Below the pieces are notes generated by a model. It did no database searches. It had not been told where the DNA came from and worked only from the letters and a program-made list of their open reading frames with translations. From assembly GCA_937988795.1 (NCBI GenBank), contig CALKHY010000024.1:1-10251 (forward strand): a DNA stretch of 10,251 nt, given 5' to 3'. The translations under genes and the position numbers were made by a program. The DNA is from an uncultured Candidatus Saccharibacteria bacterium. Its GTDB lineage: Bacteria; Patescibacteriota; Saccharimonadia; Saccharimonadales; UBA4665. Positions within the stretch are counted from its first letter, which is position 1. Each line of letters starts with the position of its first letter. Positions 6,613 to 10,251 of the stretch are shown one piece after another.

Positions 6613-8472
6613 ATGGTGCTCGATAAATTCAAGTCATCCAGGGCTAAGTTGCAACTCAAATTTCGCCGCCAGCGGGCAATGCGCCTTAGACTGCGGCGCC
6701 AGCTGCGTATCCAAAAACAACAGGTCGAGGAATTGAGTGCTCAGGCCGAACAGCGGCTGGAGAACGACTTTTTTAAGCGCCTGGAGCGGCTCGGCCTGGT
6801 AAAGCGCTTTGTGACATCGTGGATGTTGCTCGTTGTGCTGCTCATCGGCATTGTGGTGGCGCAGACGCGTTTCCTAAGCAGCTACTACCAGGTGCGCGCG
6901 GCAGTGCCGGGCGGCACATACACCGAAGGCGTCTTGGGTGCATTTACCAATGCCAATCCCATTTACGCTACCGGCCTGGCCGACACCACGGTCTCGGAGC
7001 TGATTTTCGCCGGGCTACTGACATACGACAAGCAGAACCGGCTGATAGGTGATTTGGCCGAGAGCTGGACCGTCGATCCCGCCGGCACGACGTACACTGT
7101 CAAGCTCCGGCCAAACCTGGTCTGGCACGATGGCGCCAAGCTTACTGCAAACGACGTCGTTTTTACCTACAATGTCATTAAGAATCCTGATGCCCGCTCG
7201 CCGCTGTTCAATAGCTGGAGTAGCATCAGTGTGTCGGCGCCGGACGAGCAAACAGTGGTCTTTAAGCTCCCCAACCCGCTGGCATCATTTCCGTATTCGC
7301 TGACGACCGGCATTGTGCCGGAGCATATTTTGGGTAAAGTACCCATGGCGGACATGCGCTCCGTGTCGTTTAATACCACCCAGCCGGTTGGCGCCGGGCC
7401 GTTCCAGTGGCAAGCGATTGAGCTTATCGGCGGTTCAGCTGATACGCGCGAAGAGCGGATTGCTTTGAAAGCCTTTGATCGCTACCATGCTGGCAAGCCC
7501 AAGTTAAAGGGTTTTGTAGTGCGTACCTTCCGCGACGCCGAACGGCTAGTGAAGAGCTTTGAGGCACAAGAACTAAACGGCGTTGCCGGCCTGACGCAAG
7601 TGCCGGACAGCCTAAAGGGCGACAGTACCGTGCGCGTACACAATCTGCCACTGACGGCTGCGGTCATGGCATTCTTCCGTACCAAAGAAAGTGTGCTCGA
7701 AGATGTGCGCGTGCGGCAGGCGCTGGTCGCCGCCGTGGACACCAACGAGATTTTGTCGAACCTCGATTACCCGGCCAAGCCGGTGCGTCAGGCGTTGCTC
7801 GTCGGCCAGGTGGCCTACGACAAGCAGTACGACCAGGCCGGCTATGACGCAGTACGTGCTGCCCAACTCTTGAGCGAGGCTGGCTGGGTGCCCGGCAAAG
7901 ACGGTTTCCGGTACAAAGACGGCAAACCGCTGACATTCACGCTGTTCTTCCTAGAAAGCCGACGCGAATACGCACGAGTCGCTGCGCAGTTGGCTAGCTA
8001 CTGGCGAGCTGTTGGTGCCGACGTTAAGCTCATGCCACAGAAGGATGTAGATATGACCAAAGTGCTCGCGCAGGATCAGTCGCCCACATATGTATACGAC
8101 GTACTACTGCACGGCATTTCCATCGGCGCTGACCCGGACGTGTATGTGTATTGGCATGGCTCGCAAACAGATTTACGCTCGCCAGTCCGGCTTAATTATT
8201 CGCAATACACGCCAGACGACGCGGCAAATGCAGCGCTGGAAGCCGGCCGCACCCGGCTTGACCCGCCGTTGCGCGCCGTTAAGTATCAGCCGTTCCTGCA
8301 GGCTTGGAAGAATGATGCGCCGGCGCTTGGCCTATACCAGCCGCGCTTCCTCTACATCACCCGCGGCTCAGTTGACGGCCTGGGCGAAATCACGGTCAAT
8401 AGCGACTCAGGCCGTTTGATTAACGTTCATAATTGGCAAATCCGCAAAGCCTGGGTCACGCCTTCGGAATAA
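6613..8472 (+). CDS. Membrane-anchored ABC transporter substrate-binding protein, family 5 (peptide type)
   Basis: 619 aa. Residues about 1-66 form a very basic, coiled-coil-prone cytoplasmic segment, followed by one membrane helix (about 67-88, SWMLLVVLLIGIVVA) and a large extracytoplasmic SBP_bac_5 domain from about residue 100. Family features include GGTYTEGVLGAFTNANPIY, LAESWTVDPAGTTYTVKLR, the conserved WHDGAKLTANDVVFTYN, and later VRQALVAAVD. Such proteins bind oligopeptides, nickel or other solutes for ABC import. There is no lipobox cysteine: the chain is tethered by an uncleaved-looking N-terminal helix. No permease or ATPase gene is in the window, so the transporter partner must lie elsewhere. 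It lies 21 bases after secG and ends 3 bases from the convergent sdpI-like gene. The ligand is not predictable from sequence alone. Confidence 0.9.
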   Translation: MVLDKFKSSRAKLQLKFRRQRAMRLRLRRQLRIQKQQVEELSAQAEQRLENDFFKRLERLGLVKRFVTSWMLLVVLLIGIVVAQTRFLSSYYQVRAAVPGGTYTEGVLGAFTNANPIYATGLADTTVSELIFAGLLTYDKQNRLIGDLAESWTVDPAGTTYTVKLRPNLVWHDGAKLTANDVVFTYNVIKNPDARSPLFNSWSSISVSAPDEQTVVFKLPNPLASFPYSLTTGIVPEHILGKVPMADMRSVSFNTTQPVGAGPFQWQAIELIGGSADTREERIALKAFDRYHAGKPKLKGFVVRTFRDAERLVKSFEAQELNGVAGLTQVPDSLKGDSTVRVHNLPLTAAVMAFFRTKESVLEDVRVRQALVAAVDTNEILSNLDYPAKPVRQALLVGQVAYDKQYDQAGYDAVRAAQLLSEAGWVPGKDGFRYKDGKPLTFTLFFLESRREYARVAAQLASYWRAVGADVKLMPQKDVDMTKVLAQDQSPTYVYDVLLHGISIGADPDVYVYWHGSQTDLRSPVRLNYSQYTPDDAANAALEAGRTRLDPPLRAVKYQPFLQAWKNDAPALGLYQPRFLYITRGSVDGLGEITVNSDSGRLINVHNWQIRKAWVTPSE

Positions 8473-8475
8473 GGT

Positions 8476-9120
8476 TTACCGTTTTTCCTTTTGATATTCC
8501 AAGTACGAATACACGATAGTAATAACCGCAGCTGCCAACAGCGGCCCCATGAGCATTAGGAACCCGGCCGCACCGCCGAACAGCGCGCCGGCCAAGGCAA
8601 TGACAGCCGCGATTTTGAACAGTTTGCTGCCCAGCTCGTGCGTTTTCTTCCATACCCGGTCGCTGGAGAGTGTCCACGGCGTGCGGATGCCGACAAACCA
8701 GTTGCGTTTGGCGTGTTGGAGCAACATGCCCATCATCCAAAGCAGCGCGGCAAGGGCTGGCATCATCGCGGCGCCAAAGTCGAACCGACGACCCAAATTC
8801 CACCACAGCGAAAGTGCAAATAGATAGGTGAAGAACCCGGCCAGGCCGATGAAAAACAGGTTGTACGCCGATCTGAACGAACGAATATTATCCTTAAGTG
8901 GGTCAATTCGGGGAATAATGGCGTACAAAAGATAAAATCCGGCAAGCAGTGCCGGGAAGAGAAAAACGCCCCAGAATTTACCCATGTAATTATCGGCCTC
9001 GCCCGCCACATTCCAGTGCGAGGCAATCTCGTTTGGCAAGTGCGGATATGCCGCGATGCCGGCTGCCACGGTTGCCAGGAGCAGTATGATTAAGCAGCGG
9101 TGCGTGGCTTTGGTGCTCAT
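8476..9120 (-). CDS. SdpI-family membrane protein (DUF1648 + SdpI)
   Basis: 214 aa with about six membrane helices. The N-terminal DUF1648 motif is LPNEIASHWNVAGEADNYM (28-46). The C-terminal SdpI domain has NWFVGIRTPWTL...VWKKTH (140-161), the most conserved part of the family. In Bacillus subtilis SdpI gives immunity to the SDP killing peptide and signals to SdpR. Here no sdpC or sdpR homologue is nearby, so an immunity role is unproven, and most family members are orphan membrane proteins. I chose the ATG at 9120 because an extended -10 (TGCTACAAT) sits 7 bases upstream; longer in-frame starts at 9129 and 9162 would lie in or before that promoter. Convergent with the substrate-binding protein gene. 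Confidence 0.88.
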   Translation of the reverse strand: MSTKATHRCLIILLLATVAAGIAAYPHLPNEIASHWNVAGEADNYMGKFWGVFLFPALLAGFYLLYAIIPRIDPLKDNIRSFRSAYNLFFIGLAGFFTYLFALSLWWNLGRRFDFGAAMMPALAALLWMMGMLLQHAKRNWFVGIRTPWTLSSDRVWKKTHELGSKLFKIAAVIALAGALFGGAAGFLMLMGPLLAAAVITIVYSYLEYQKEKR

Positions 9121-9127
9121 TATTTCC

Positions 9128-9136
9128 ATTGTAGCA
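9128..9136 (-). promoter_or_regulatory. Extended -10 promoter of the sdpI-like gene
   Basis: On the minus strand TGCTACAAT (9136 to 9128) matches TGnTACAAT and is 7 bases from the ATG at 9120. A leaderless mRNA is predicted. No -35 of quality is visible. Confidence 0.55.
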
Positions 9137-9146
9137 TCGTCTGGAC

Positions 9147-9175
9147 TTGTTGATTGACACAATCTGCGTTATAAT
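9147..9175 (+). promoter_or_regulatory. Promoter of tRNA-Leu
   Basis: A perfect TATAAT (9170-9175) lies 16 bases before the mature tRNA 5' end. TTGTTG (9147-9152) gives a modest -35 at 17-base spacing. The segment TATAATTACCTCTG (9170-9183) is identical to the trhO promoter at 707-720. Transcription likely begins near 9182, so the precursor has a short 5' leader. Confidence 0.65.
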
Positions 9176-9191
9176 TACCTCTGTTACCCGC

Positions 9192-9278
9192 GCGCGAGTG
9201 GCGGAATTGGTAGACGCGCTAGTTTCAGGTACTAGTGAGGTTACACTCGTGGAGGTTCAAGTCCTCTCTCGCGCACCA
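9192..9278 (+). tRNA. tRNA-Leu(CAG), CCA encoded
   Basis: An 87-base class II tRNA. The acceptor stem GCGCGAG (9192-9198) pairs with CTCGCGC (9268-9274) and is followed by ACCA (9275-9278). The D-arm contains GGAATTGGTAGAC. The anticodon stem CTAGT/ACTAG (9219-9223 and 9231-9235) closes a 7-base loop with anticodon CAG (9226-9228). The long variable arm (TGAG...CTCG) identifies the Leu/Ser class, and the CAG anticodon makes it leucine (CUG codons). The T-arm GGAGG-TTCAAGT-CCTCT is normal with one G-U pair. The 3' CCA is genomically encoded and also forms the base of the terminator hairpin that follows. Confidence 0.96.
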
Positions 9279-9315
9279 AACTAAAAGACCGGCTTCAGCC
9301 GGTCTTTTAGTTTGG
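9276..9315. terminator. Bidirectional intrinsic terminator after tRNA-Leu
   Basis: CCAAACTAAAAGACCGGCT (9276-9294) is perfectly complementary to AGCCGGTCTTTTAGTTTGG (9297-9315), a 19-base arm pair in which the innermost bases must open to make the loop. The GC-rich top (GACCGGC/GCCGGTC) followed by TTTTAGTTT on one side and its complement on the other gives a terminator usable in both directions. The lower stem includes the CCA end of the tRNA, so folding competes with the mature 3' end. Confidence 0.85.
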
Positions 9316-9436
9316 CTCCAAGCGAGGGATGGCGCAGAACTTCATGAGTGAGCGAAGCGAACGGGATGTCGTAGAGCGAGCACGCGCGCAGATGCTTGCA
9401 TCGAGCACGGCGCAGCAGAGAAGGGTGTAGCTCGCT
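9316..9436. other. Spacer between tRNA terminator and duplicated tRNA end; weak small ORF
   Basis: A GC- and purine-rich stretch with repeated GAGCGA/AGCGAA words, a near-repeat of CGAGCACG(G)CGC (9378-9387 and 9402-9412), and a short palindrome GATGCTTGCATC (9391-9402). A 33-codon frame from ATG 9329 to TAG 9428-9430 (MAQNFMSERSERDVVERARA...) has GAGGG directly against the ATG, too close for a good ribosome site. I would not call it a gene without conservation. Structured RNA or a recombination module are alternatives. Confidence 0.3.
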
Positions 9437-9455
9437 AGTCCTCTCTCGCGCACCA
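9437..9455 (+). repeat. Exact 19-base copy of the tRNA-Leu 3' end
   Basis: AGTCCTCTCTCGCGCACCA is identical to 9260-9278, the 3' T-arm, acceptor strand and ACCA of the tRNA. The bases before it do not match the rest of the tRNA, so this is only the 3' terminus. Direct repeats of tRNA 3' ends are the classic footprint of tyrosine-recombinase integration (attL/attR). No integrase gene is visible in the window. Confidence 0.75.
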
Positions 9456-9492
9456 GATCGACTTTATCCGATTATATGGGTAAATATTCATT

Positions 9493-9726
9493 ATGACTAC
9501 TCGACGATCAATACCATTACAGACCTTCGAGATACTAATTCCACGACCACAACAGCTTGAGGTGTTCGGTGGCCCCGACTTTTTTCCGAGTGACACAGGT
9601 GACGAGCTTGTCGCGGTCTGCGATAGTACTGGGCAAAGAAAAACCACCTACCATTGGCCGTATCTGGAGCACGAGGACGCGGGTCTACCCGAGCCACTCG
9701 TGAAAGCGATTAACTGGGGGCTCTAA
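9493..9726 (+). CDS. Small protein of unknown function
   Basis: 77 aa from ATG 9493 to TAA 9724-9726. It is soluble, with no signal peptide or membrane helix, is rich in Pro, Asp and Glu, and has aromatic pairs near the end (TTYHWPYLEHE, 51-61; INWGL at the C-terminus). I recognise no family. The upstream sequence is AT-rich (TATATGGGTAAATATTC), with TATATG or TAAATA as possible -10 boxes 14 or 6 bases from the ATG and no Shine-Dalgarno, consistent with the leaderless style elsewhere. It starts 37 bases after the duplicated tRNA end and 26 bases before the next ORF, so both may belong to the same inserted segment. Moderately likely to be a real gene. Confidence 0.5.
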   Translation: MTTRRSIPLQTFEILIPRPQQLEVFGGPDFFPSDTGDELVAVCDSTGQRKTTYHWPYLEHEDAGLPEPLVKAINWGL

Positions 9727-9752
9727 GCCTGCACCAACCGGCGAACACCGCG

Positions 9753-10043
9753 GTGCTCAAGAGATATAGCCTTCAAGATGTTGAACCAAGCGGCGCGTAC
9801 GATCTGCATGCCGATCCTGAGATATATTCGTTGCAGCGCATCGCCCTTGTCAGTTTGAGCGGCCCCGCAGAACTAACTGTACAATTGCGCAGTGGCGAGC
9901 AGTACGTTTTTGACTGCCTTCCTGGAACGGCACTGTTTGTAGCCCCCGACCTGCTTCATGCCATCACACCACCCCTTAATGAGGACGGTAATAGACACTT
10001 CTTGTTTCTTGGCTACGACAAAACACTTGAGCCTACCGAGTAG
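9753..10043 (+). CDS. Small protein with weak cupin-like pattern
   Basis: 96 codons from GTG 9753 to TAG 10041-10043. An in-frame TAA at 9711 limits the 5' extension, so the only other candidate start is CTG 9729. The chain looks like a beta-barrel fold: short strands (RIALVSL, ELTVQLRSGEQYVF), then GTALFVAPDLLHAITPPL (58-75), which loosely follows cupin motif 2 with Gly58, Pro65 and His69, then RHFLFLGYD. Cupin motif 1 with its HxH pair is absent, so metal binding is doubtful. No membrane segment or signal peptide. It follows the 77-aa ORF by 26 bases and may be cotranscribed. Cupin assignment is tentative and no function is assigned. Confidence 0.5.
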   Translation: MLKRYSLQDVEPSGAYDLHADPEIYSLQRIALVSLSGPAELTVQLRSGEQYVFDCLPGTALFVAPDLLHAITPPLNEDGNRHFLFLGYDKTLEPTE

Positions 10044-10049
10044 ATTCAC

Positions 10050-10067
10050 TGACGTTGCTTTACGTCA
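10050..10067. promoter_or_regulatory. Small hairpin/dyad after the last complete ORF
   Basis: TGACGT and ACGTCA are perfect 6-base arms around TGCTTT. It begins 6 bases after the stop at 10043. It could be a weak terminator (no U-tract) or an operator for the next frame. Chance is possible. Confidence 0.25.
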
Positions 10068-10097
10068 TGAATATTTAGATCAGTTTCAAACCAGACC

Positions 10098-10214
10098 ATG
10101 TTGCCTAAAGCTGTAATACCCTTTGATGGTAATAATAATGTGATTTTGCAACGGCATACCAAGCAACTGCCCGGCCGCCTGGCAATCTCTGATTGCATTA
10201 CAGCGTGCCTTGCC
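10098..10214 (+). CDS. Possible 5' fragment of a gene, cut by contig end
   Basis: ATG 10098 opens a frame of 39 codons (MLPKAVIPFDGNNNVILQRH...) that runs without a stop into the adapter at 10215. There is no clear promoter or ribosome site, and the fragment is too short to assign. Any protein predicted here would carry an artificial tail RSEERRVGKECR encoded by the adapter. Confidence 0.3.
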
Positions 10215-10251
10215 AGATCGGAAGAGCGTCGTGTAGGGAAAGAGTGTAGAT
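10215..10251. other. Illumina TruSeq adapter contamination
   Basis: The final 37 bases begin AGATCGGAAGAGCGTCGTG and continue to the window end exactly as the reverse complement of the TruSeq universal adapter. This is sequencing-library sequence left at a contig end, not genomic DNA. Confidence 0.97.

Noticed and set aside
9121..9162. Longer N-terminus of the SdpI-like protein (starts at 9129 or 9162)
   Set aside because: These starts overlap or precede the extended -10 at 9136-9128, and the residues MCQSTSPDDAT look like translated promoter DNA.
9154..9175. Consensus TTGACA upstream of the tRNA TATAAT
   Set aside because: The hexamer 9154-9159 is perfect but only 10 bases separate it from TATAAT (9170-9175), far from the usual 16-18. 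TTGTTG at 9147-9152 with 17-base spacing is the better candidate.

Overview
The window looks like a contig end from a streamlined bacterium of the Candidate Phyla Radiation, with Candidatus Saccharibacteria (TM7) as my best guess. This is inference. It rests on dense gene packing, near-absence of Shine-Dalgarno sites, starts set only 7-9 bases downstream of -10 boxes (leaderless mRNAs), a short UvrC without cysteine ligands, and a membrane-anchored solute-binding protein next to secG. TGA works as a stop (trhO and the YvlD-like gene end with it, the latter inside an ATGA overlap), which argues against the UGA-recoded Gracilibacteria/SR1 group.

Layout. Positions 1-423 hold the 3' part of an unrecognised gene. 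A 297-base non-coding stretch follows, with a small dyad and a REP-like inverted repeat, and ends in a strong extended -10 promoter. Positions 721-3801 form an apparent operon: trhO (tRNA wobble-uridine hydroxylase), a complete peptide deformylase overlapping it by 56 bases, and uvrC two bases later. A 4-TM membrane protein converges on uvrC with overlapping stops. A divergent intergenic region (4521-4736) carries two promoters and a second inverted-repeat element. An M24 aminopeptidase (4737-5966) is followed by a cluster of YvlD/PF04020 membrane protein, secG and a membrane-anchored family 5 solute-binding protein. An SdpI-family protein lies convergent to that cluster. Then come tRNA-Leu(CAG) and a 19-bp bidirectional terminator hairpin.

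Beyond the tRNA the character changes. The last 19 bases of the tRNA are repeated exactly at 9437-9455, as in attachment-site duplications, and small unrecognised ORFs follow, one with a weak cupin-like pattern. The final 37 bases (10215-10251) are Illumina TruSeq adapter and not genomic.

Functionally, 721-9278 is core housekeeping: tRNA modification, N-terminal deformylation, excision repair, peptide processing, protein export and solute capture. I see no CRISPR array, transposase, integrase or rRNA. The most unusual signals are the tRNA-end duplication with the short module it encloses, the recurrent leaderless promoter design, and the cysteine-poor short UvrC.
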